This document shows positions 1 through 6,954 of a stretch of 8,423 nucleotides of DNA, one piece after another. Position 1 is the first letter of the stretch. Every line of letters starts with the position of its first letter. Under the pieces are notes generated by a model. That model was not told the origin of the DNA, searched no databases, and was given only the letters and a program-made list of their open reading frames with translations. The stretch covers positions 1 through 8,423 of the forward strand of contig DATIYN010000172.1 in the NCBI GenBank assembly GCA_035517595.1. The letters are read 5' to 3'. Both the position numbers and the translations under genes were made by a program. This stretch comes from RBG-16-66-20 sp035517595 (GTDB taxonomy: Bacteria > Pseudomonadota > Gammaproteobacteria > Burkholderiales > SG8-39).

Positions 1-139
1 AGTTCTTCGCCTCACCCCCGTACTTCTTCGCCAGAATGTGCGTCATCGCCGCCGTCAGCGTCGTCTTGCCGTGGTCCACGTGCCCGATCGTCCCCACGTT
101 CACGTGCGGCTTGGTCCTCTCGAATTTGCCTTTTGCCAT
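1..139 (-). CDS. tuf: Elongation factor Tu, N-terminal 46 codons (runs off left edge)
   Basis: EF-Tu is the cytoplasmic GTPase that carries aminoacyl-tRNA to the ribosomal A site. The visible residues begin MAKGKFERTKPHVNVGTIGH and contain the P-loop GHVDHGKT at about residues 19-26, followed by TLTAAMTHILAKKYGGEAKN, which is typical bacterial EF-Tu. The ATG at 139-137 is the family start and has AGGAAA a few bases upstream as a Shine-Dalgarno site. The gene lies 39 bp after fusA in the same direction, as the last gene of a str operon. The rest of the gene, including the other GTPase motifs and domains 2 and 3, lies beyond position 1. Identity is certain. Whether this is one of two tuf copies cannot be seen here. 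Confidence 0.97.
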   Translation of the reverse strand, partial: MAKGKFERTKPHVNVGTIGHVDHGKTTLTAAMTHILAKKYGGEAKN

Positions 140-178
140 GATGTTTCCTGGTCGAAGATCTGTTGTTGTTCGGGGGAA

Positions 179-2287
<2,109 letters not shown>

Positions 2288-2297
2288 GTCTTCCCTG

Positions 2298-2768
2298 TCA
2301 GAACCGGTAATGCGAGAAGGCCTTGTTGGCCTCTGCCATGCGGTGCACTTCCTCGCGCTTCTTCATCGCGCCGCCGCGGCCTTCCGCGGCCTCGCTGAGC
2401 TCGCCTGCCAGGCGCTGGGTCATGGATTTCTCGCCGCGCTTCTGCGCCGCCTCGCGGATCCAGCGCATCGACAGCGCCACGCGCCGCACCGGGCGCACTT
2501 CCACGGGCACCTGGTAGTTGGCGCCGCCCACGCGCCGGCTCTTCACCTCGACGACCGGCTTCACGTTCTGCACCGCCTGCGCGAACACTTCGAGCGGGTC
2601 CTTGCCCGACTTCGACTTGATCAGGTCGAGCGCGCCGTAGACGATGCTCTCGGCGACGGACTTCTTGCCGCGCGTCATCAGCACGTTCATGAACTTCGCG
2701 AGGTCGACGCTCGCGAACTTCGGATCGGGCAGGATCTCGCGCTTGGGGACTTCTCTGCGACGGGGCAT
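2298..2768 (-). CDS. rpsG: 30S ribosomal protein S7
   Basis: S7 is a primary 16S rRNA-binding protein that nucleates assembly of the 30S head and lines the E-site mRNA exit. The 156-residue product is the standard length. It starts MPRRREVPKREILPDPKFAS, has the conserved RNA-binding stretch KSRRVGGANYQVPVEVRPVR at about residues 76-95, and ends EANKAFSHYRF, the typical S7 tail. The ATG at 2768-2766 is preceded by a weak purine-rich GAGAGA rather than a strong Shine-Dalgarno site. It lies only 22 bp from the rpsL stop, so translation probably depends partly on ribosomes finishing rpsL. In E. coli S7 is the autogenous repressor of this operon; see the finding on the short rpsL-rpsG spacer. Confidence 0.98.
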   Translation of the reverse strand: MPRRREVPKREILPDPKFASVDLAKFMNVLMTRGKKSVAESIVYGALDLIKSKSGKDPLEVFAQAVQNVKPVVEVKSRRVGGANYQVPVEVRPVRRVALSMRWIREAAQKRGEKSMTQRLAGELSEAAEGRGGAMKKREEVHRMAEANKAFSHYRF

Positions 2769-2790
2769 GCGGTCTCTCTCGTCCTTTCGG

Positions 2791-3168
2791 TCAGGCCGAC
2801 TTCGCCAGCTTGGCGCCGTACTTCGAGCGGCCCTGCTTGCGGTCCTTCACGCCCTGCGTGTCGAGGGACCCGCGCACGATGTGGTAGCGCACGCCCGGCA
2901 GGTCCTTCACCCGGCCGCCGCGGATCAGCACCACCGAGTGCTCCTGCAGGTTGTGGCCTTCGCCGCCGATGTAGCCGATCACCTCGAAGCCGTTCGTCAG
3001 GCGCACCTTGGCGACCTTGCGCAGCGCCGAGTTCGGCTTTTTCGGCGTGGTCGTGTACACGCGCGTGCACACCCCCCGCTTCTGCGGGGACCTGCCGAGG
3101 GCCGGCACCTTCGATTTCGCCTTCTTGGCGCCGCGCCCGTGGCGCATTAACTGATTGACGGTAGGCAT
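2791..3168 (-). CDS. rpsL: 30S ribosomal protein S12
   Basis: S12 sits at the decoding centre and affects accuracy and streptomycin response. I place the start at 3168, giving 125 residues beginning MPTVNQLMRHGRGAKKAKSK, which is the family N-terminus and length. An in-frame ATG 40 codons upstream would make translation start inside the promoter/leader, so it is rejected. Conserved blocks are RGVCTRVYTTTPKKPNSALR (about residues 31-50) and GGEGHNLQEHSVVLIRGGRV (68-87), then KDLPGVRYHIVRG. The residues most often changed in streptomycin-resistant mutants, K43 and K88 counting Met as 1, are wild-type lysines; D89, the usual methylthiolation site, is present. It is the first gene of the operon. 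GGGA lies just upstream of the ATG as a modest ribosome binding site. Confidence 0.98.
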   Translation of the reverse strand: MPTVNQLMRHGRGAKKAKSKVPALGRSPQKRGVCTRVYTTTPKKPNSALRKVAKVRLTNGFEVIGYIGGEGHNLQEHSVVLIRGGRVKDLPGVRYHIVRGSLDTQGVKDRKQGRSKYGAKLAKSA

Positions 3169-3201
3169 CTTTTCCCGTGTTTTGGCGTTTCCAGAAACGA
3201 A

Positions 3202-3238
3202 CCGGGCGGCCACGTTAGCCACACGCGTAGCCGCCCAG
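3202..3238 (-). promoter_or_regulatory. Stem-loop in the rpsL 5' leader
   Basis: The minus-strand RNA can pair GGGCGGCUACG (3236-3226) with CGUGGCCGCCC (3214-3204). This is an 11-bp stem with one U-G pair and an 11-nt loop. It extends outward by a U-G and a C-G pair to 13 bp. On the plus strand the same positions would give A-C mismatches, so the fold favours the rpsL transcript. It is not followed by a U-run, so it is not an obvious terminator. The stem ends about 33 nt before the ATG and leaves the ribosome binding site free. It could be a ribosomal-protein binding site or an RNA-stabilising leader structure. The pairing is visible; the function is unknown. Confidence 0.5.
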
Positions 3239-3259
3239 GGGGTGCAAAAAAGAGGCCGG

Positions 3260-3288
3260 ATTATAAAGAGGTTTTTGGTGCGGCGCAA
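3260..3288 (-). promoter_or_regulatory. Probable sigma70-type promoter of the str operon
   Basis: On the minus strand, TTGCGC (3288-3283) is followed after exactly 17 bp by a perfect TATAAT (3265-3260). The -35 box matches TTGACA only in its first three bases. The -10 box stands out as an AT-rich patch in GC-rich DNA. Transcription would start near 3253, giving a leader of about 85 nt before rpsL. The segment just after the -10 box is CCGGCC. GC-rich discriminators like this are a known property of promoters inhibited by ppGpp/DksA in the stringent response, which would suit a ribosomal protein operon, but that regulation is inferred. A run of six T lies at 3251-3246 in the early transcribed region. 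Confidence 0.75.
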
Positions 3289-3292
3289 GGAT

Positions 3293-3763
3293 TCATGGCG
3301 CGGGATTCCGCACGAATCCGAAGCGGCTCTGGACCTCGGCCCTAGTCACGCGCGGCAATCCCTCGGCGCGCTCCTCGTAGGCGGGAAGGTCGCGGTCGTC
3401 GAGCAGCGCCAATCCGGGTTTGCCTTGCATCAACACCGAGCCTTCTTCGTCCACGAACGCCTGCGCGGGCGCGAACGCGCGCCCGCAGTGATCGACGAGG
3501 GCCTCGCCCTCCAGATGCACGACGAGCGGCGTGTAGGCGAGCTGCGCGAACACGCGCTGCGGGCCGTTCTGGAAGTACCAGCAGCCGCGCGCATCGGGCT
3601 GGTAGTTGCGCGAGATGAAGTCGCGCAGCGCCTGGTTGCCGATCTTCTCTCCCTTCAGCAACCAGTTGCCGCGCCGGTCGAGCGAGAGCCAGCCGTAGAC
3701 GTCGGGCACGTCCGGCCATTTCGCCAGGCTGCGCAGCACCGCCTCGTCCATCGCGCGGGCCAT
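3293..3763 (-). CDS. Conserved hypothetical protein of unknown function
   Basis: This is a 156-residue soluble protein with no signal peptide and no membrane segment. It begins MARAMDEAVLRSLAKWPDVP and contains YGWLSLDRRGNW (residues 23-34), a SRNYQPDARG turn (51-60) and CWYFQNGPQRVF (61-72). I recognise the W-P-x-V-P-x-x-Y-G-W-L-x-L-D plus F-Q-N-G-P-Q-R-V pattern from small uncharacterised Betaproteobacterial proteins. They carry a DUF name (I believe DUF2946 or DUF2944, not certain), and I know no assigned function. I chose the ATG at 3763. The ORF is open for 32 more codons upstream, but that would run into the divergent gene and give an unconvincing Cys/Ser-rich N-terminus. M5 (3751) is another possible start. 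The gene ends 5 bp before the str promoter -35 box, with no terminator seen between them, so read-through into rpsL is possible. Confidence 0.8.
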   Translation of the reverse strand: MARAMDEAVLRSLAKWPDVPDVYGWLSLDRRGNWLLKGEKIGNQALRDFISRNYQPDARGCWYFQNGPQRVFAQLAYTPLVVHLEGEALVDHCGRAFAPAQAFVDEEGSVLMQGKPGLALLDDRDLPAYEERAEGLPRVTRAEVQSRFGFVRNPAP

Positions 3764-3781
3764 ATTACACTCTGAAAATAT
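3762..3781. promoter_or_regulatory. AT-rich divergent start region with a short dyad
   Basis: Only 16 bp separate the start codons of the minus-strand hypothetical gene (ATG at 3763) and the plus-strand thioesterase (ATG at 3780). This patch is AT-rich against a GC-rich background and has arms ATATT (3762-3766) and AATAT (3777-3781) around a 10-bp spacer, covering part of both start codons. Neither gene has a convincing Shine-Dalgarno sequence here. Promoter elements for each gene must lie inside the other gene's coding region, or transcripts must start very near the ATG. The dyad may be a chance product of AT-richness; no regulator is implied by the neighbours. Confidence 0.3.
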
Positions 3782-4217
3782 GGCGCAAGAAGACTTCAGG
3801 TGCGTGCACCGGCTGCGCGTGCGCTGGGCCGAGGTGGACATGCAGAAGGTGGTGTTCAACAGCCACTACCTCACGTACATCGACACCGCGGTCGCGGACT
3901 ACTGGCGCGAGATCGGGCTGGACTACCCGGACGGCTACCTGAGCAGGTACGCGAACGACGTGTTCCTGCGCAAGGCGACGGTGGAATACCTCGGCTCGGC
4001 GCGCTACGACGACGAGCTGGCGGTGTACTGCCGCGTGGCGAAGCTCGGGCGCAGCAGCATGACCTGGGCGTGCGAGATTCGCCGGGACGAACTGTTGCTC
4101 GCTGCCGAACTGATCTACGTGAACGTAGACACCGGCACGATGAAAGCGGCGCCCCTGCCCGAGGAACTGCGCGATCGCGTGCGGGCCTATGAGCGCTGCA
4201 AACCGACCGAGGCCTGA
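3780..4217 (+). CDS. Acyl-CoA thioesterase, 4HBT/YbgC-like hotdog fold
   Basis: Enzymes of this family hydrolyse acyl-CoA thioesters to free acid and CoA in the cytoplasm; the acyl chain preferred here is unknown. The product has 145 residues, a typical single-hotdog length. The family signature is near the N-terminus: RVRWAEVDMQKVVFNSHYLTYID. D20 aligns with the catalytic aspartate of 4-hydroxybenzoyl-CoA thioesterase, followed by V-F-N-x-H-Y where relatives have V-Y/F-x-x-x-Y. The glycine usual in D-x-x-G-x-V is a lysine (K23). Later family-like segments are FLRKATVEYLGSARYDDEL and AAELIYVNVDTGTMKAAPLP. The start at 3780 is forced: the next Met (M21) lies inside the catalytic motif. There is no clear Shine-Dalgarno site. 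The MaoC-like gene begins 1 bp after the stop, so the two probably form an operon. Confidence 0.9.
   Translation: MAQEDFRCVHRLRVRWAEVDMQKVVFNSHYLTYIDTAVADYWREIGLDYPDGYLSRYANDVFLRKATVEYLGSARYDDELAVYCRVAKLGRSSMTWACEIRRDELLLAAELIYVNVDTGTMKAAPLPEELRDRVRAYERCKPTEA
4209..4212 (+). promoter_or_regulatory. Ribosome binding site that sets the MaoC-like gene start
   Basis: GAGG lies 6 nt before the ATG at 4219 and sits inside the last codons of the thioesterase gene. The alternative in-frame ATG at 4189 has no such sequence, so 4219 is preferred as the start. Confidence 0.6.
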
Positions 4218-4218
4218 G

Positions 4219-4677
4219 ATGCTCTATTGGGAAGACCTGAGGGACAGCGGCACCGCCGAAATGGGCAGCCACACCTTCACCGAGGAGGAGATCATCGCCT
4301 TCGCGCGGCAGTTCGACCCGCAGCCCTTCCACGTGGATCCGGAGGCGGCGAGGCATTCCTTCTTCAAGGGCCTCATCGCGAGCGGCTGGCATACCTGCTG
4401 CATCGCGATGCGCCTGATGGTGGACAAGTACGTGTCGCGCTCGGCGAGCCTCGGCTCGCCCGGGCTGGACAACATCCGCTGGCTCGCGCCGGTGCGGGCG
4501 GGCGACACCATCACCTACCGCCGCGTCACGACCTCGGCTCGCGTCTCGGAGAGCAAGCCCGACATCGGCCTCTTGCAATCGCGCTGGGAGGCGGTCAACC
4601 AGCGCGGCGAGACCGTGATGACGATGGAAGGCTGGGGCATGTTCCGCCGACGTCCCCCAGGCAAGGCCGGCGACTGA
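4219..4677 (+). CDS. MaoC-like (hotdog) hydratase/dehydratase family protein
   Basis: MaoC-like proteins include (R)-specific enoyl-CoA hydratases, which add water across 2-enoyl-CoA with a D-x(4)-H catalytic pair. Starting at 4219 the product has 152 residues: MLYWEDLRDSG at the N-terminus, EEEIIAFARQFDPQPFHVDP at about residues 22-41 with D33 and H38 as the likely catalytic pair, then FFKGLIASGWHTCCIAMRLM (about 48-67) and the second-half strand DNIRWLAPVRAGDTITYR. This closely resembles the single-domain MaoC dehydratases common in Proteobacteria. An in-frame ATG at 4189 would add ten residues overlapping the thioesterase, but GAGG 6 nt before 4219 supports the shorter form. The order TGA-G-ATG after the thioesterase suggests coupled translation. 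Substrate is unknown; fatty-acid or aromatic acyl-CoA breakdown are both possible. Confidence 0.9.
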   Translation: MLYWEDLRDSGTAEMGSHTFTEEEIIAFARQFDPQPFHVDPEAARHSFFKGLIASGWHTCCIAMRLMVDKYVSRSASLGSPGLDNIRWLAPVRAGDTITYRRVTTSARVSESKPDIGLLQSRWEAVNQRGETVMTMEGWGMFRRRPPGKAGD

Positions 4678-4715
4678 TTTTTCACGTCGGGCATCCACGA
4701 CAAGTGTGCCGGAAC

Positions 4716-4732
4716 CCCGCGAAATCCGCGGG
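4716..4732. repeat. Short inverted repeat downstream of the MaoC-like gene
   Basis: CCCGCG (4716-4721) and CGCGGG (4727-4732) form a perfect 6-bp stem around a 5-nt loop, in the 90-bp gap between the MaoC-like gene and the small lipoprotein gene. No T-run follows, so it is not a canonical intrinsic terminator. It could be a weak terminator or part of the leader of the next gene. I see no convincing promoter in the rest of the gap. Confidence 0.3.
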
Positions 4733-4767
4733 AGTCCAAAGCTGACACGCTGAATGGAGGCCTTCAA

Positions 4768-4998
4768 ATGACCACGAAGAACAGATTTGCGGCTGCCTCG
4801 GCCATCGCAGTTGTGCTCGCAAGCCTCGGCGGCTGCGCCGAGATGTCGAGACGCGACCAGAACACGATCTTCGGCGCCGGCGTCGGTGCGGTAGGCGGCG
4901 CGCTCCTCACGGGCGGCAGCGCACTCGGAACGGTCGGCGCCGCCGCGGTCGGCGGCGTGATCGGCAACCAGGTCGACACCACCAAGCACAGGAAGTAG
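4768..4998 (+). CDS. Small glycine-zipper lipoprotein (OsmB-like)
   Basis: This is a 76-residue putative outer-membrane lipoprotein. K4 and R6 precede a hydrophobic stretch (about residues 7-21), then the lipobox L-G-G-C with C23 as the expected lipidated residue. Position +2 is Ala, which does not signal inner-membrane retention. The mature part has repeated G-x-x-x-G spacing from G36 to G66 in two hydrophobic runs (FGAGVGAVGGALLTGG and LGTVGAAAVGGVIGNQV), then a short basic end, KHRK. This resembles OsmB and other glycine-zipper proteins, which are small, often stress-induced, envelope-associated proteins of poorly known role. GGAGG at 4756-4760, 7 nt before the ATG, is the strongest ribosome binding site in the window. 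It probably forms its own transcription unit and ends 35 bp from the convergent cardiolipin synthase gene. Confidence 0.85.
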   Translation: MTTKNRFAAASAIAVVLASLGGCAEMSRRDQNTIFGAGVGAVGGALLTGGSALGTVGAAAVGGVIGNQVDTTKHRK

Positions 4999-5033
4999 GA
5001 GCGGCAGCCAGACGGCCGTTGCGCAGCCCGCGG

Positions 5034-6221
5034 CTAGCGCCGCTCGCGCAGGCCGTACACGCTCATGAAGACGCGCGCGAACCGGTACGCGAGCCAGACG
5101 CGCACGCGCAGCTCGAGGCTCAGGCGCGCCCAGTAATTCGCCGGCACCGCGCGCGCGCGGTTCTCGATCGCGTCGTGCAGGCTCGCGCGCAGCTCCGCGG
5201 CGAAGGCGGGATCGTCGACGAAGACGTTGGCCTCGCGCGCAAGCAGCAGGCTGAACGGGTCGATATTCGAGGAGCCCACCGTCGCGACGCGGCCGTCGAA
5301 CACCGCCACTTTGGCGTGCAGCAGGCTCGGGTGGTACTCGTAGATGCGCACTCCGGCAGCGAGGAAGGTCCGGTAGAGCGCGCGCGACGCGTAGTGCTGC
5401 ACGGGATGGTCGGCCTTGCCCTGCATCAGCAGCGTGACGCTGACCCCGCGCTGCGCCGCGGCGACGAGCGCGCGCCGGAAGCTGCGCGTCGGGAAGAAGT
5501 AGGCGTTGGCGAAGATCGCCTCCGAGCGTGCGGCCTCGATCTGCTCCATGTACGCGCGCTCGATATCGCGCCGGTGGCGCAGGCTGTCGCGCACGACGAG
5601 CGCGGCGCGTTGCGTGCCGGTTGCGCTGCCCGCCGCGGGCGCGCGCCGAGCGGCGCGCGTCGCGCGCATGCCGAGGCCCGGCCAGCGGTGCCCGAGCGTC
5701 GCCCAGGACACCCTCGACCAGAGGCGCGCCGCGGCCGCGCGCACTTGCGCGACCAGCGGCCCCTCGATCCGCACCGCGTAGTCGAATTGCGGCGGGCTCG
5801 GCTCGGGCGTATGAAAGTCGTCGATCACGTTGATGCCGCCGACGAACGCCACCGCGCCGTCGATGCAGGCAAGCTTTCGATGCATGCGCCGCATGCGGCT
5901 GCGCTGCTTCCAGAACGGCCAGGGGCTCACGCGGGGGCGGAACACGAGCAGCTCGGCGCCGGCCTGCTCGAGCGCGGCGCGGAAGCGCGGCGCGAATTCG
6001 CGCGCGCCGAAGCCGTCGATGAGCAGCCGCGTGGCGACGCCGCGCGCGGCTGCGCGCGCGAGCGCGTCGGCGATCAGGCTGCCGGTTTCGTCGTCGCCAT
6101 AGATGTACGTCTCCAGGAAGATCTCCGTGCGCGCCGCGTCGAGCGCCGCCGCGAGCGCGGGGAAGTACTGCTCGCCGTTTCTCAGCAGCGTGACGCGGTT
6201 GCCGCCGACGTAGTCAGGCAC
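5034..6221 (-). CDS. clsB: Cardiolipin synthase B-like phospholipase D family protein
   Basis: The 395-residue product has two HKD catalytic motifs of the phospholipase D superfamily: HRKLACID at residues 114-121 (H114, K116, D121), followed by GAVAFVGGINVIDD, and HAKVAVFD at 302-309 (H302, K304, D309), followed by GRVATVGSSNIDPFS. The N-terminal NGEQYFPALAAALDAARTEI and FLETYIYGDDETG are typical of bacterial cardiolipin synthases. There are no N-terminal membrane helices, as in ClsB and unlike ClsA. It would make cardiolipin, and E. coli ClsB can also form phosphatidylglycerol, at the inner membrane. An Ala/Arg-rich linker (about 184-206) joins the two halves. The start is GTG at 6221-6219, overlapping the end of the upstream gene by 8 bp, with GGAG about 9 nt before it. 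Its ybhP-like neighbour matches the E. coli ybhP-clsB pair and favours ClsB over ClsC. Confidence 0.9.
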   Translation of the reverse strand: MPDYVGGNRVTLLRNGEQYFPALAAALDAARTEIFLETYIYGDDETGSLIADALARAAARGVATRLLIDGFGAREFAPRFRAALEQAGAELLVFRPRVSPWPFWKQRSRMRRMHRKLACIDGAVAFVGGINVIDDFHTPEPSPPQFDYAVRIEGPLVAQVRAAAARLWSRVSWATLGHRWPGLGMRATRAARRAPAAGSATGTQRAALVVRDSLRHRRDIERAYMEQIEAARSEAIFANAYFFPTRSFRRALVAAAQRGVSVTLLMQGKADHPVQHYASRALYRTFLAAGVRIYEYHPSLLHAKVAVFDGRVATVGSSNIDPFSLLLAREANVFVDDPAFAAELRASLHDAIENRARAVPANYWARLSLELRVRVWLAYRFARVFMSVYGLRERR

Positions 6222-6954
6222 GCTCGAGCTCCGCGCTGAGCGCGAGATGATCCGACAGCAGCGACCAGGGCCGGCCGCGGTGCACCTTCGCTGCCTTCAC
6301 GCGCAGGCCGCGCACGTAGATGCGGTCCAGCTGCAGCAGCGGCATCAGGCTCGGGAAGGTGCGGCCGTGGCGGCCGCGCGACGCGACCGACACCTCGGTC
6401 ATGCCGAGGCTGTCCTCGAGGATCGCGCTCGCGCGCACGCGCCAGTCGTTGAAGTCGCCCGCGAGGATCACCGGCTGCTCGCGCTCGACGAGCGTCGTCA
6501 GGCGTGCCGCGATGGCATCGAGCTGCCGCCGCCGTCCGCGCTCGTGCAGCGACAGGTGCACGCACAGGCAGTGCAGGTTGCGCTTCCAGCCCGGCACCTT
6601 GACCACGGAGTGCAGCATGCCGCGCCGCTCGAAGCGGTGATCGGAGATGTCCGCGTTCTCGTGCGACAGGATCGGATGGCGCGAGAGCAGCGCGTTGCCG
6701 TAGTGCCCGTGCTGGTGCACCCGGTTGCGGCCGTAGACATGCTGCAGCTCCTCGCCCGCGAGGAACTCGTGCTGGCCCTGCCCCGGCCAGGAGGCGTAGC
6801 GCAGCGCATGGCGCTCGTTCAGGCCCTGGACCTCCTGCAGGAACACGAGGTCGGGCCGCAGCAGCCGCAGGCCTTCGCGCAGCTCGTGGATCACGACGCG
6901 GCGGTTGAACTGCGAGAAACCCTTGTGGATGTTGAGCGTGACGACGCGCAGCAT
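6214..6954 (-). CDS. ybhP: Endonuclease/exonuclease/phosphatase family protein, YbhP-like
   Basis: This 246-residue cytoplasmic-looking protein has the complete metal-dependent EEP fold signature: VTLNIHKG (N8, H10) at the N-terminus, FLQEVQG with E41, GNALLSRHPI (86-95), VHLSLHE with H133, GDFND (166-170), LDRIYV with D210, and SDHLALSAEL with H236. The family includes nucleases and lipid or sugar phosphatases; the substrate of YbhP is not established to my knowledge. The adjacency to clsB matches E. coli and hints at a lipid-related role, by inference only. The reading frame stays open far upstream, so the start needs a choice. The ATG at 6954 is chosen because it overlaps the upstream stop as TGATG, has GGAG (6966-6963) 8 nt before it, and gives the family N-terminus MLRVVTLNIHKG. 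Confidence 0.9.
   Translation of the reverse strand: MLRVVTLNIHKGFSQFNRRVVIHELREGLRLLRPDLVFLQEVQGLNERHALRYASWPGQGQHEFLAGEELQHVYGRNRVHQHGHYGNALLSRHPILSHENADISDHRFERRGMLHSVVKVPGWKRNLHCLCVHLSLHERGRRRQLDAIAARLTTLVEREQPVILAGDFNDWRVRASAILEDSLGMTEVSVASRGRHGRTFPSLMPLLQLDRIYVRGLRVKAAKVHRGRPWSLLSDHLALSAELERA

Noticed and set aside
3169..3259. Leader of rpsL considered as a riboswitch or small RNA gene
   Set aside because: Apart from the single stem-loop I see no multi-helix structure, and the region is fully explained as an mRNA leader.
3169..3288. N-terminal extension of S12 by 40 residues from an upstream ATG
   Set aside because: It would translate the promoter -10 box and the leader stem-loop, and S12 is about 123-126 residues long in nearly all bacteria.
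3871..4989. A 372-codon minus-strand ORF opposite the thioesterase, MaoC-like and lipoprotein genes
   Set aside because: It is low-complexity antisense to three plus-strand genes with clear family motifs.
5030..5043. Inverted repeat GCGGC-TAGC-GCCGC at the end of clsB, considered as a bidirectional terminator
   Set aside because: The stem is only 5 bp with no T-run on either strand, and it overlaps the clsB stop codon. Such repeats arise by chance in DNA this GC-rich.
5147..5160. Alternating CG tract, with a similar one near 7793-7806, considered as possible Z-DNA or a simple repeat
   Set aside because: Both lie inside coding sequence and are explained by Arg and Ala codons ending in G or C.
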